NCBI GenBank assembly: GCA_964390335.1
Contig: CAYMHU010000002.1
Location: forward strand, 1 to 64,000
From: Granulosicoccus sp964390335
Lineage (GTDB): Bacteria; Pseudomonadota; Gammaproteobacteria; Granulosicoccales; Granulosicoccaceae
Direction: 5' to 3'
DNA: 64,000 nucleotides
The stretch's first letter is position 1. Each line of letters opens with the position of its first letter. Under the pieces are notes generated by a model. It was given only the letters and a program-made list of their open reading frames with translations. It was not told the origin of the DNA and did not search any database. The position numbers were made by a program, and so were the translations under genes. Positions 7,734-16,662 of this stretch are shown here, piece after piece.

Positions 7734-10301
7734 TCACGATTTAGGTTTTTCATTATCAGGGTCGTAAAGTCCTTTATAGCCCACTGCTTCTACGGTCACC
7801 ATATAATGCTCGCCGAAGTATTCAAGCAAAAACTCATTGCCTTCCTGACAATGTTCAACTGGAAGATACGCTAGCGCAATGTTTTTACCAATAGTTGGGC
7901 CGTAGGCAATACTGGTTGTATACGAGCGTCGGCCTTGAGAATCAATTAAAGTTTCACCCGTTGTGAAGTCAAGGATAGGGCAGGTGCCGACCGGGTAACG
8001 AGCTACGCCCATAGAATCAATATTGCTGTTCATCGTCAAAGTGCATAGATACGCATCTTGTTGTTCTTTTGCCTTAAACGCTAAATGAGCCTGCTTGCCA
8101 TGAAAATCAGCCGCTTTAACTTTTGGTCGAGCTAAATCACTTTCATATAAGTTGTAATGCGTTAGTAAGTCAGCGTTTTGTAGTCGCAGACTTTTTTCGA
8201 GCCTACGGCTATTCGCGTAGGTTTCCACGCCTATGGGTGTAACACCTTCGTTTGCCAATGCATCCCAAACCGCCAAACCGTCGTCGTACTTAAAATGCAG
8301 CTCCCAGCCTTGCTCGCCTACATAAGAAATGCGAAATGCAGAAACGGTTACGCCATTAATTTGAATATTGCGAACGGCGACAAACGGAAAATTATCAAGA
8401 CTGAGCGCATCAGGATCGTCGACCACTTTTTGCAGTGTTGTGCGGGCATTTGGCCCCCAAAGCCCAAGGCATGCGAACTCAGTTGTTCTATCTTCAATGC
8501 TCAGATTCGTCAGGTTCTGGCTTTCGCTCATACGTTCTAGCCACACAAGGTCTCTTGCACCTGAGTCACCGCCGTCCATGACTCTGTAGTGATCATCACT
8601 TAGACGCACAACGGTCAGGTCGGCTCGAACGCCGCCTTTGTGGTCAAGAAAATGGGTATAAATGCCTTTGCCTACCGGTGTATCACCACCGACTTTCGCC
8701 ACGCACACGTATTCCATGAGTGCTTCTGCATCAGAACCTGTTACATCGATGATCGCGAAGTGCGACAGATTAACCATGCCGACATCTTCAGATAATTGTA
8801 AATGCTCTGCATTGGATACTCGCCAGAAGTGTCGGTTATCCCATTCAGACTCTCGCACAGGCACCTGATCACCAAACTTATCCAGCAAGTGTTCATTGCT
8901 GGCGTACCCGTGTGCGCGTTCCCATCCGGCGGCTTCCATAAAATATCCACCCAGTGCTTTTTCTCGTTCATAAAAAGGGCTTCTGCGCAATCCTCGGCCC
9001 TTGGTATAAGGCTCTCGATTATGCACGGCTGGGTTATAAATTTTGAATGCCGTTTCGTAGCAACGATCGTGGATGTATTGTTCTTCTTGTTGGAACGGGT
9101 AGTAGCGTGCGACATCAACGCTGCTGTGATCCAACTCCGTAACTCCATCAGTCATCCAGTCGGCTATCAGTTTCCCGGTACCAGGACCATCTTTAACCCA
9201 TACGGATACCGCATACCAAAGGCCGCGGACTTTGGCGGATTCACCCACCGATGGGCCGCCATCGGCTGTGACTTGCAGCAATCCGTTGAACGAGCGTTTT
9301 TCATCATAACCAAGCTCACCCAGTATGGGTGTTAGTTCCATCGCGCGCTCTAATGGCTCCATGATTTGTTCCATCTCAAGATCGCGTTGGGAAGGCGATA
9401 ATCTGGCTTCCTCTTTTTCCAGTAAATCGCGTGGATGGCACATACGAGGTTCTGATTCCTCGTAGTAACCCCACTCAATCATGCCGCCCTCTGAAGTGTT
9501 TGGGTCGCCGGTATCGCGCAAGTACGCAGAGTTTCCTTGGTCTCTGAGTAATGGGTAGCCGATGTCTTTACCTGTGCCTGCAAACTCGTTATACGGCCCA
9601 AACCACAGCAGTGGGTGGTCAACGGGCATCACCGGTAAATCTTCACCAGCCATTTCGGCGATGAGTCTGCCCCATAATCCGGCACAGACCACAACATGTT
9701 CAGCCGCAATATAACCGCGCGTGGTTTCCACACCCACAATGCGGCCTTCTTTTATGTCTAAGCCGGTTGCAGAGGTGTTGGCGAAGGTTGTTAGATTGCC
9801 TGTTTTCTCAGCCTGCTCTACGATTTCGCCGGCTACCACCTGGGAGCGCGGTGTTACTAAGCCTGCGTCTGGATCCCATAACGCGCCTTGAATCAAACTC
9901 TCTTCGAGCAGTGGCATGACTTCTTTTGCTTCTGCAGCGCTAATCATTCTGGCATTGGTACCAAAGGCCTTGCCTGACGCAACTTTACGTTTAAGCTCGC
10001 CCATGCGCTCATCATCATCGATACGCGCCACTTCCAATCCGCCCACTTGTTCGTAGCGTCCCATTTTTTTGTAAAAGTCGATGCTGTACATGGTGGTATG
10101 GCACGTCATGTGGTCGTGCGCGGTGGCATAGCAGAAGTCAGAAGCGTGGGCGGTGGACCCAATATCAGTGGGGATGGCAGACTTATCTATACCAACAATG
10201 TCGGTCCACCCACGCTCGATGAGATGATGAGCGACCGATGCGCCAACGATGCCGCCTTGGCCAATAATGACGACTTTTGCGTTGCTAGGGAATTTAGCCA
10301 T
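7734..10301 (-). CDS. Dimethylglycine/sarcosine dehydrogenase-like FAD oxidoreductase with GcvT domain
   Basis: This is an 855-residue two-part flavoenzyme. Residues about 8-400 form a D-amino-acid-oxidase-like FAD domain (VVIIGQGGIVGASVAHHL dinucleotide motif, then GSTAHAS). About 430-850 form an aminomethyltransferase (GcvT, folate-binding) domain plus its C-terminal barrel. This layout is that of dimethylglycine, sarcosine and related N-methyl-amine dehydrogenases, which demethylate a secondary or tertiary amine and pass the one-carbon unit to tetrahydrofolate. The exact substrate is uncertain, and many marine paralogues exist. It is not in an operon: the next gene upstream is divergent, 276 bases away. 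No betaine or choline genes lie beside it. Confidence 0.88.
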   Translation of the reverse strand: MAKFPSNAKVVIIGQGGIVGASVAHHLIERGWTDIVGIDKSAIPTDIGSTAHASDFCYATAHDHMTCHTTMYSIDFYKKMGRYEQVGGLEVARIDDDERMGELKRKVASGKAFGTNARMISAAEAKEVMPLLEESLIQGALWDPDAGLVTPRSQVVAGEIVEQAEKTGNLTTFANTSATGLDIKEGRIVGVETTRGYIAAEHVVVCAGLWGRLIAEMAGEDLPVMPVDHPLLWFGPYNEFAGTGKDIGYPLLRDQGNSAYLRDTGDPNTSEGGMIEWGYYEESEPRMCHPRDLLEKEEARLSPSQRDLEMEQIMEPLERAMELTPILGELGYDEKRSFNGLLQVTADGGPSVGESAKVRGLWYAVSVWVKDGPGTGKLIADWMTDGVTELDHSSVDVARYYPFQQEEQYIHDRCYETAFKIYNPAVHNREPYTKGRGLRRSPFYEREKALGGYFMEAAGWERAHGYASNEHLLDKFGDQVPVRESEWDNRHFWRVSNAEHLQLSEDVGMVNLSHFAIIDVTGSDAEALMEYVCVAKVGGDTPVGKGIYTHFLDHKGGVRADLTVVRLSDDHYRVMDGGDSGARDLVWLERMSESQNLTNLSIEDRTTEFACLGLWGPNARTTLQKVVDDPDALSLDNFPFVAVRNIQINGVTVSAFRISYVGEQGWELHFKYDDGLAVWDALANEGVTPIGVETYANSRRLEKSLRLQNADLLTHYNLYESDLARPKVKAADFHGKQAHLAFKAKEQQDAYLCTLTMNSNIDSMGVARYPVGTCPILDFTTGETLIDSQGRRSYTTSIAYGPTIGKNIALAYLPVEHCQEGNEFLLEYFGEHYMVTVEAVGYKGLYDPDNEKPKS

Positions 10302-10577
10302 TAAACAAGCCTTGTTCTGAATATGGGTTTATGTGACGTGCGTTATTCTACATGAGCAGTGTAACGCTCGGTAAGCGCTCAATTTCTGACTGACCAAACT
10401 CAGTACGTCGCTCATTTTCGGTGAAGCGACCATTCCTATCAAAAACTGTGATTTGCATAGGATTAAACACCTCGATTACAGCCCACAAATACCGTTGTGG
10501 TTACACAGCGATACAGTGATCGGCTTGAAGACTGCTAAGCTAAAACTCATTGATCATAAGTAACACAGAGAATCAGG

Positions 10578-11522
10578 ATGGTTGCATCTCATCAGTCCGC
10601 TCAGCGATACCGCAAACAATGCGCTGTCGTGGGCCTGGCACTACTAGTTAGCGCGTTTGCTTATTACTTCATTTTTAGAAATCATCTGTCCTTAACAGCG
10701 CTCACTGTGCCACTGGATGTGACTGCTGGTTCGTATCCCAGCTTTGCATTTTGTCTCAGCGCAAGTTTGTTTTGTATCGCTACTTTGTGGCCTTCTCGTA
10801 AACACGTTTATTGGGGCATGATTGGTGTGCTAGCAATTACGTTAACGCTGGAGGCGTTAATGGGCACATTCGCTTGGTCGGATGTCATCGCAGCGATATT
10901 AGGAACATCAATTGCGCTGTCTAACTTTAAAGTGGTAGTTGCAGATGACGCTAATTCCTCGTCAGCATTAATCGAATACAAAAAAGATCATCGATTAAAC
11001 ACTCGAATCGTATTCCTTTGGATTGCAAGCTTCTCTTTAGCCGCAGGCTCCTATTATGGTCCGGACTGCGCGGTTTACGAAGGTAATACTTGTGTTGAGT
11101 TCAAGACGTTTAAATCTCCCGTTTACATGAGCTATGCCGAATTACGCTCCAGTGTACGCATGGGTCCGATTCGCGAGTTAAGCGCGGTTAATCGTATTTA
11201 TCTATACAAGAGCCTCATCCTGATTAACGAGCGTAACGAAGGTATTCACATTATTGATAATCGTTTCCCTGCGTCTCCGCAACAAATTGCATTCATCGAA
11301 ATTCCCGGGAATACAGAGATCAGTGTAAAGGATGATTATTTATACGCAGACAGTTACGTTGATCTGGTTACACTTAACCTTGCCGATACCGACAACATAG
11401 TGGAAGTGGCACGTGAGCAGGACATCTTTCCATACGATGCATTTCAGAATATTCCGTACAACGTCGACTTTGATTTTGGTGTAGTCGATAGCAGTAACGG
11501 TGTAGTAGTGGGGTACAAGTAA
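10578..11522 (+). CDS. Membrane protein with LVIVD-like periplasmic domain
   Basis: This is a 314-residue protein of unknown function. The N-terminal half has about five hydrophobic segments (near residues 17-35, 50-68, 73-90, 95-112 and 140-158). The C-terminal half is soluble and contains a beta-propeller-like stretch (IYLYKSLILINERNEGIHII, then FPASPQQIAFIEI) of the LVIVD-repeat kind. It is the first gene of a tight three-gene plus-strand operon; the next ATG follows the stop by two bases. The next gene also carries such repeats, so the two may assemble together at the cell envelope. Nothing here gives a substrate. Confidence 0.7.
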   Translation: MVASHQSAQRYRKQCAVVGLALLVSAFAYYFIFRNHLSLTALTVPLDVTAGSYPSFAFCLSASLFCIATLWPSRKHVYWGMIGVLAITLTLEALMGTFAWSDVIAAILGTSIALSNFKVVVADDANSSSALIEYKKDHRLNTRIVFLWIASFSLAAGSYYGPDCAVYEGNTCVEFKTFKSPVYMSYAELRSSVRMGPIRELSAVNRIYLYKSLILINERNEGIHIIDNRFPASPQQIAFIEIPGNTEISVKDDYLYADSYVDLVTLNLADTDNIVEVAREQDIFPYDAFQNIPYNVDFDFGVVDSSNGVVVGYK

Positions 11523-11524
11523 TC

Positions 11525-12358
11525 ATGAAAATGCTATTTAATCATTCAAAAGCATATTTACTGTCGATCGTGTTGTGTTGCTCCCTTGTGCTGGTCGCAT
11601 GCAATGAATCCGGGTCATCTTCAAGTAGCTCTGGTGATGGCGGTGGGGGCGGTACTGGGCGTGGTGGCTCAACCGCACGCATGACGATCGTCAACAATTA
11701 TTTGTATGCCATAGCCGGCACCGGGATTCAGTTGTTTGATGTATCTAATCCAGCAACACCGAATCCGTGGACAAACGTTAACGTTGCATGGGATATACAA
11801 ACTATATTTCCGTATCAAAACTATCTGTTAATAGGCGCCGCAGATGGGGTATATATTCTCGACAACACCGACCAAGCTGCTCCGTACCTGGTTGGCGAAT
11901 TTACCCATGCTACCGTGCTTGACCCAGTGGTGGCTCAAGAAGGTTATGCATACGTAACCCTCAAAAGTGATTTTTCACGGCCCAACGGCTTTATTGATGA
12001 CCAAATGAATGTGGTTGATATCTCAGATGTATCGAATACAAACTTGGTTAAAACCATTCCCATGCAGGCGCCCGAAGGTTTGACGGTGGTTGGTAACGAA
12101 TTGTTTGTGTGTGATGGGGTGGCAGGAATTAAACACTACGACCTAAGTAATCCTGCAGACCCAGTTATCATTGACAACATACCGAGAGTTGATTGCAATG
12201 ATGTTATAGCGGTTAACGGTATTCTTTACGTAATAACCGACACCAGTCTGCAACAATACGACTACAGTGTTTCACCACCCTATTTGCTAAGCACCATTGA
12301 AACCGACGCGTCACAATTGGCAGACTTGCTTATATTTTCAGAAGAGGGCGCAAAATGA
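11525..12358 (+). CDS. Lipoprotein with LVIVD repeats
   Basis: This is a 277-residue predicted lipoprotein. The signal peptide ends LVLVAC (Cys26), followed by a Ser/Gly-rich tether. The body holds at least four LVIVD-type beta-propeller blades, seen as NYLYAIAGTGIQLFDVSNP, NYLLIGAADGVYILDNTD, NELFVCDGVAGIKHYDLSNP and NGILYVITDTSLQQYDYSV. These repeats usually occur in secreted or surface proteins of unknown function. It is translationally coupled to the following gene through an ATGA overlap and follows the preceding membrane protein by two bases. Confidence 0.8.
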   Translation: MKMLFNHSKAYLLSIVLCCSLVLVACNESGSSSSSSGDGGGGGTGRGGSTARMTIVNNYLYAIAGTGIQLFDVSNPATPNPWTNVNVAWDIQTIFPYQNYLLIGAADGVYILDNTDQAAPYLVGEFTHATVLDPVVAQEGYAYVTLKSDFSRPNGFIDDQMNVVDISDVSNTNLVKTIPMQAPEGLTVVGNELFVCDGVAGIKHYDLSNPADPVIIDNIPRVDCNDVIAVNGILYVITDTSLQQYDYSVSPPYLLSTIETDASQLADLLIFSEEGAK

Positions 12359-12996
12359 AGCCAATGATAGGTAGCTCGATTAGCAAACCAGCGCTGATTG
12401 CTGTGTGCTCATTGTTTGTCTTTGGTTGCAGCTCTAATAGCTCCAAAAAACTGCAAGCTGTTGAATCGCTGGATGGTCGTTGGGAAAACGGATGTCAAAA
12501 TAACGGAATAAATAGCCCATTTACCCGTTATCGATACGATGTTACGCAAGATGCATTCGAGCTATTCGTTACCCGGTACGCCGATCCACAATGTGCTTCT
12601 GCGATTTATCAAGTCGCCTACAGTGGCACCATAATCAATAGGGAGTTAGAGGCGCTCAGTAACGATCCCGGCTCTGTTGCTGCTGCTATAGATGTGCGAT
12701 TTGATGGCGTGTCAATGACCACGTTATCGCAAGAACAAGTGTCGATACATCAAGCATCGGCGCTGTGTGGTATCACCGATTGGCAAATCAATGTTAGCTA
12801 TGATGTGGTCGGTTGTTCGTTTGTACCGTTAAGCAACGTACCGTATGAAGAGTACAACGTGTATTCGGTATCAGAAACCGATAGCAACGAAAGCGCTACG
12901 CACGCTATTTACTTTGGTGCACTATCCGGAGCCAGTGCTGATGATCGTTCAACTGAGGTTGATCTTGGCAATCCGTACTACGGTAACTTATTCTAA
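12355..12996 (+). CDS. Small lipoprotein, function unknown
   Basis: This is a 213-residue predicted lipoprotein. The N-terminus MKPMIGSSISKPALIAVCSL leads to a lipobox VFGCSS. The mature part begins with LDGRWENGC, reminiscent of lipocalin-like or META-type small beta domains. Four Cys (in ENGCQNN, PQCASAI, ALCGITD and VGCSFV) could make two disulphides. It is the last gene of the three-gene operon and overlaps its neighbour by four bases (ATGA). I do not recognise the family. Confidence 0.68.
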   Translation: MKPMIGSSISKPALIAVCSLFVFGCSSNSSKKLQAVESLDGRWENGCQNNGINSPFTRYRYDVTQDAFELFVTRYADPQCASAIYQVAYSGTIINRELEALSNDPGSVAAAIDVRFDGVSMTTLSQEQVSIHQASALCGITDWQINVSYDVVGCSFVPLSNVPYEEYNVYSVSETDSNESATHAIYFGALSGASADDRSTEVDLGNPYYGNLF

Positions 12997-13018
12997 ATTA
13001 AGTCTTACGCAACAGACC

Positions 13019-13039
13019 GGTGCTACTGAACGTAGCACC
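13019..13039. terminator. Hairpin between convergent genes
   Basis: A perfect 8-bp stem (ggtgctac / gtagcacc) with a 5-base loop lies between the stop codons of the convergent genes ending at 12996 and 13056. There is no clear T-run in either direction. It probably limits read-through both ways. Confidence 0.5.
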
Positions 13040-13055
13040 AGCTTGTTGGTGTGCA

Positions 13056-13628
13056 TTATGCAGCTTCTCGAGAACCACCGCCAGAATTGGGTGGAGTCAT
13101 TGGTGGCTGCGGTAAATCAGTGTCGTTAGCTGACAATTGCGTAAAGCCAACATTAGCAACCTTCGGTGTTGCCACAGAGACTTCGTCGCTCGCGTGGGCT
13201 AACTCAGTACTTGCTTTAACCGGTTTAATGTTATCAATGCCGTAACGGCCATTCATTACTGCATCTTTGATCATGCCACGATGAATACCGAGATCACGTA
13301 ACTGATGATCGGAAAAAGCATTCAGCTCTTTAATGGCCGCAGCGATTTGCTGTCGGTTTGATTTACGAGCGACTTCTGTCTGCGTAACGTTGTTGTTGTT
13401 CGCAGCCTTCTTTTCTGCATTCTTACCTGTGTGCAATGAGAAGTTATCTTCTGCTGGCACAGTCCACGGCCAATTGCTTACGCCGCCTTCGAGTAATGCT
13501 CGTGAAATGCCCATGTCTTCAAGGGCCCGATCGCTTTGGGTTAATAGAACTCTATGCACCTCAACTTGAGCACGATGAGTCATGTAATTAATATAAGCGT
13601 TTTTTATTTTGGTAAACTTAGTGGTCAT
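13056..13628 (-). CDS. Protein with two DUF1127-like segments
   Basis: This is a 190-residue protein with two copies of the DUF1127 (YjiS-like) signature: SDRALEDMGISRALLEGG at about residues 31-48 and SDHQLRDLGIHRGMIKDAV further on. DUF1127 proteins are usually 50-70 residues long with one copy; some small Arg-rich members affect RNA or phosphate metabolism. Here a Lys/Asn linker joins the two units and a Pro/Gly-rich tail ends the protein. A good Shine-Dalgarno (aggagcg on the minus strand) precedes the ATG. It is divergent from the LysR gene at 13782, which may control it. Confidence 0.75.
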   Translation of the reverse strand: MTTKFTKIKNAYINYMTHRAQVEVHRVLLTQSDRALEDMGISRALLEGGVSNWPWTVPAEDNFSLHTGKNAEKKAANNNNVTQTEVARKSNRQQIAAAIKELNAFSDHQLRDLGIHRGMIKDAVMNGRYGIDNIKPVKASTELAHASDEVSVATPKVANVGFTQLSANDTDLPQPPMTPPNSGGGSREAA

Positions 13629-13781
13629 TTGACGCTCCTTTTATCGCGTACTGGTACAATCAATTGAAGCGACTATTTGTGCCGCCTTTTGTAAGTATGC
13701 GGATAAGATAGGCTTATCTGAAGACCCCAACAAACGATACTTTCTTTACCCCATGTTAAGCAAAACTAAAGGCTGGAAATA

Positions 13782-14729
13782 ATGGCGGCAACACTGCCTT
13801 ACAATGCACTTCATGCCTTTGTTGTGGCGGCTAAACACGGCAGTTTTAGTAAGGCCGCGGATGAGTTACACGTTACGCCGGCCGCCATCAGCCAACAAAT
13901 CAGGCAATTAGAAGACTTGCTTGGTGTGCAGCTGTTTCACCGCATGAATCGGGGTTTAACGCTCACAGCTGCTGGCAATGCAGGCTTGGCCACCATGGAT
14001 ACCGGGTTTAAGCACCTACACAATGCGGTTTCAATGATGAAATCGGAGCCACAAAAAACCCAGTTATCGATTTGGACCTCTCCGTCATTCGCCAATAAAT
14101 GGCTTATGCCGCGAATGCATCGGTTTATTGAGCAATATCCATCAATTGAGTTACACATCTCCGGTAGTGCCAGTTTGATTGATTCGGCGTCAGCGGCGCC
14201 GTCGTTAAGTGCAGAAATACTCAAAGCGCACAACATCGATTTGGCCATCCGTTTTGGCAGTGGCAACTATCCCGGATGTGTTGTCGAACACTTGGTTGAC
14301 GTTGATGCGGTCACGCTCTGTAGTCCATCGCTGCTGGAGAAGAAAGACCGCCCGCCACTGAACTCGCCCAAAGACTTAGTGAACTACACATTGCTGCACG
14401 ATGATTCACCGTACGAAGGTCGGCCTAAATGGAGCTCATGGTTTGAAAGTGCTGGGCTAACTGACATCCAATGTGACCATAATCTCTACTTCAATAGTGC
14501 TCTGCTCGCGCTAACGGCTGCAATCGAGGGGCAGGGAATTGTGCTCACAATTGAACAGTTGGCGCAGAACGATATCGACAAAGGTTTGCTAGTGCGGCTA
14601 TTCGAGTTGCCAATGGAAGTTGAGCATGCGTATCGACTCGTGAGTCTGGATGCACCCCAGCCGAACCCTCATGTACAAGTATTTAAAAATTGGTTGCTAG
14701 AGGAAGTGGCTTCTAGCGGCGCACCCTAG
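13782..14729 (+). CDS. LysR-family transcriptional regulator, GcvA-like
   Basis: This is a 315-residue LysR regulator. The winged helix-turn-helix is at residues about 6-65 (AFVVAAKHGSFSKAADELHV, then TPAAISQQIRQLEDLLGVQL). The effector-binding domain runs from about 90 to 305 and contains SFANKWLMPRMHRF, typical of the GcvA/AmpR branch. The target is not evident. By the common arrangement it may regulate the divergent DUF1127 gene across the 153-base intergenic region, or the FAS1 lipoprotein downstream. Confidence 0.88.
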   Translation: MAATLPYNALHAFVVAAKHGSFSKAADELHVTPAAISQQIRQLEDLLGVQLFHRMNRGLTLTAAGNAGLATMDTGFKHLHNAVSMMKSEPQKTQLSIWTSPSFANKWLMPRMHRFIEQYPSIELHISGSASLIDSASAAPSLSAEILKAHNIDLAIRFGSGNYPGCVVEHLVDVDAVTLCSPSLLEKKDRPPLNSPKDLVNYTLLHDDSPYEGRPKWSSWFESAGLTDIQCDHNLYFNSALLALTAAIEGQGIVLTIEQLAQNDIDKGLLVRLFELPMEVEHAYRLVSLDAPQPNPHVQVFKNWLLEEVASSGAP

Positions 14730-14875
14730 AGCAGGTGCAGCTAATCAATAATACCGACCCAATACTGTTCAAGAAAGTGTCAATAAGCAGGCATTTTTGC
14801 TGGCATTAAACCATTCTCCTACTAAACTATTCGGAAACAGCCGGAATTCAGTTGAATAGTTGAGGGGTTTAGCAA

Positions 14876-15466
14876 ATGATAAACAAATATATTAGAGCAA
14901 GCCTAATCGCCGCCTGCTTGATCTTCAGCGCGTGTGCAAGTGATGATTCTGCCGACGACACAGATCAGTCGAACACTGATAATTCAGAAAATACCGAAAA
15001 CAACAACGACAACACGGACAATTCGGACAACACAGATAATTCGGGGCAGGACAATGTAAGGCCGAACAACTCCACGGATTGGGGCAACAGCGTCATGGCA
15101 ATTATTGCCGCGCAGCCCGATTTAGAGAAATTTGAAACGGCCGTTTTAGCGGCTGAAGGCTTTCTTGCAGAAACCTTGAATGACCCCAACAATACCTGGA
15201 CTGTATTCGCACCATCTGATGATGCATTGGGCGACGTAGAGCTTGATCGACAGGGCGTACTAAAGTACATATCCAGCGGCGCATTACGGACACCTAATTT
15301 AACCGGTCTGGTTGGCAGCGATCTGCCGATGACTGACAGCTCTACTCAAGCAGTAACTGTTGCAGAGAACGGTGTAACGATTGTTCTGGGCGGTGCTACT
15401 GTTTTTCAGAATGATATAACTGGTGACAATGGCGTACTGCACAAAATAGACGCGTTGCTGCAATAA
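14876..15466 (+). CDS. Single-FAS1-domain lipoprotein with acidic Asn-rich tether
   Basis: This is a 196-residue predicted lipoprotein. The lipobox is IFSACAS (Cys20), followed by a low-complexity Asp/Asn/Thr/Glu/Ser tether of about 40 residues built from NTDNS- and DNTDN-like units. One fasciclin domain follows (WTVFAPSDDAL motif, final GVLHKIDALL). The preceding bases contain gaggggt before the ATG. It is a shorter paralogue of the triple-FAS1 lipoprotein at 2399-3862. An envelope adhesion role is inferred from the domain only. Confidence 0.85.
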   Translation: MINKYIRASLIAACLIFSACASDDSADDTDQSNTDNSENTENNNDNTDNSDNTDNSGQDNVRPNNSTDWGNSVMAIIAAQPDLEKFETAVLAAEGFLAETLNDPNNTWTVFAPSDDALGDVELDRQGVLKYISSGALRTPNLTGLVGSDLPMTDSSTQAVTVAENGVTIVLGGATVFQNDITGDNGVLHKIDALLQ

Positions 15467-15472
15467 TAGTAA

Positions 15473-15500
15473 GCTCAACTACGCCAGTTCGTAGTTGGGC
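15473..15500. terminator. Hairpin spanning the convergent FAS1/lacI ends
   Basis: The arm caactacg (15476-15483) pairs perfectly with cgtagttg (15490-15497) and can be extended by three pairs (one G-U). It includes the stop codon of the minus-strand LacI gene and sits seven bases past the FAS1 stop. There is no T-run, so termination is a guess. Confidence 0.4.
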
Positions 15501-16488
15501 GTTGCAATGTTTGTAGTGTTGAAATTTCAGCGCCGTTTAGCTGCTCAATAAGTAATCGAGCCAGCGCGCTGCCTGTAGCAATCAAGTCATCTGAAATCGT
15601 GTCCATTTTGGGATACAAAATGGGCAATATTTCGGTTGTTTGTCGGCAAATTAAATCGTAGTCTGTGCCGAGTATTATTCCGCAATCCTGGAGTCCGCTC
15701 ATTATGGATAACGAGATAAGCTCACTATTACAAATAATGCCGTCAAAGGGTTGAGCAAGTTTAGCCAGCGTTTGACCGAACGCGCGCGCATTGCTTGTGC
15801 TGGCTAAGTTCTCTGGGTTGCTCACAACTTCACCCGTCAAATTTAATTTAGCCATGCATCGTTCAAAGTTATCCACGATAATTTGATAATTGGTAGATTC
15901 CTTATCCACAGCTGCGAGCAATAGGTGTTTTCTGTTTTTGTTTGCAAGTCTGCTAATGGCAAGTTCAACATACTGCGCAATGTCATAGTCATGGTATGCG
16001 TGCGGCGTGTCGAATTCAGTTCTGCCATGGGACACAAACGGAAAGTTGTGTTCCAACAATAGTTTTACACGCGGGTCGTTCGCACTGGTGTGTGTGAGTA
16101 TGACGCCATCGGCAACGCGATTTTCCAATATATATCGAACCGCAGCTGCTGGATTCTCTGTTTCAAATTCCGGAATAACGTTTAGGTGAAATTGTGTCGA
16201 TTTAATGTAAGCGCCGATGCCTTGCACCAGACGCTGAGTAAAGTCGAGCGATTTATCATTCGTAGCCAACACCAAAGCAAGCACGTTTGTGCGGCCAGTG
16301 CGTAAGCGCACGCCAGCACGATTCGGGACATAACCAATTTGTCTTGCCGCCTGAGCCACCTTGTCATTGGTTTCCTGCTTTAAATTGTTACCACTGCGCA
16401 GTGCTAACGATACGGTCGACAAACTCAAGCCAGTGATGTCGGCGATGGTTTTAAGGGTGGGACGCTTGTGGGGGTCAGGGTTGGACAT
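15475..16488 (-). CDS. LacI-family regulator of the adjacent ABC/glycosidase operon
   Basis: This is a 337-residue LacI-type repressor. The helix-turn-helix and hinge are at residues about 11-65 (TLKTIADITGLSLSTVSLAL, then QAARQIGYVPNRAGVRLRTG), and the sugar-binding periplasmic-protein-like domain follows. It is transcribed away from the ABC transporter operon starting at 16663, the usual place for its local regulator. Two operator-like palindromes lie in the divergent intergenic region, at 16501 and 16555. The effector is presumably the sugar or solute imported by the operon. Confidence 0.9.
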   Translation of the reverse strand: MSNPDPHKRPTLKTIADITGLSLSTVSLALRSGNNLKQETNDKVAQAARQIGYVPNRAGVRLRTGRTNVLALVLATNDKSLDFTQRLVQGIGAYIKSTQFHLNVIPEFETENPAAAVRYILENRVADGVILTHTSANDPRVKLLLEHNFPFVSHGRTEFDTPHAYHDYDIAQYVELAISRLANKNRKHLLLAAVDKESTNYQIIVDNFERCMAKLNLTGEVVSNPENLASTSNARAFGQTLAKLAQPFDGIICNSELISLSIMSGLQDCGIILGTDYDLICRQTTEILPILYPKMDTISDDLIATGSALARLLIEQLNGAEISTLQTLQRPTTNWRS

Positions 16489-16500
16489 TATTTAAAAGAT

Positions 16501-16508
16501 AAGCGCTT
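16501..16508. promoter_or_regulatory. Putative LacI operator (AAGCGCTT)
   Basis: AAGCGCTT is an even palindrome centred on CG, the core seen in many LacI-family operators. It lies 13 bases upstream of the lacI start codon, so it is well placed for autoregulation. Short palindromes occur by chance; the call rests on position and the central CG. Confidence 0.4.
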
Positions 16509-16554
16509 GAATTTACACAAAGATTTAAGATCTAGTTGCAAAATTATCAAATTT

Positions 16555-16570
16555 ATTGCATCGTTGCAAT
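16555..16570. promoter_or_regulatory. Putative LacI operator (ATTGCATCGTTGCAAT)
   Basis: This 16-base site has perfect 6-base arms (ATTGCA / TGCAAT) around TCGT with a central CG. That is the geometry of PurR/RbsR/GntR-type operators. It sits about 95 bases before the substrate-binding-protein start, where it could overlap the operon promoter. Confidence 0.5.
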
Positions 16571-16662
16571 TGTAGTATTTGAACAGTTGAACCAATCTAC
16601 ACTAGATTCCGATGTCTATCGGAATCCCTATTTATTTGTGTAATCGCCAAGAGGAGATGCAG

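Noticed and set aside
8802..9335. 177-residue plus-strand frame inside the dimethylglycine-dehydrogenase-like gene
   Set aside because: It has no ribosome-binding site or recognisable domain and lies fully antisense to a conserved enzyme.
10302..10577. Small RNA or riboswitch between the dehydrogenase and membrane-protein genes
   Set aside because: Only a 6-bp inverted repeat (ccacaa/ttgtgg) was seen; no T-tail or known riboswitch features.
12845..13245. Small plus-strand genes in the convergent region after the lipoprotein operon
   Set aside because: They overlap the lipoprotein end, the hairpin and the DUF1127 gene, with no start signals.
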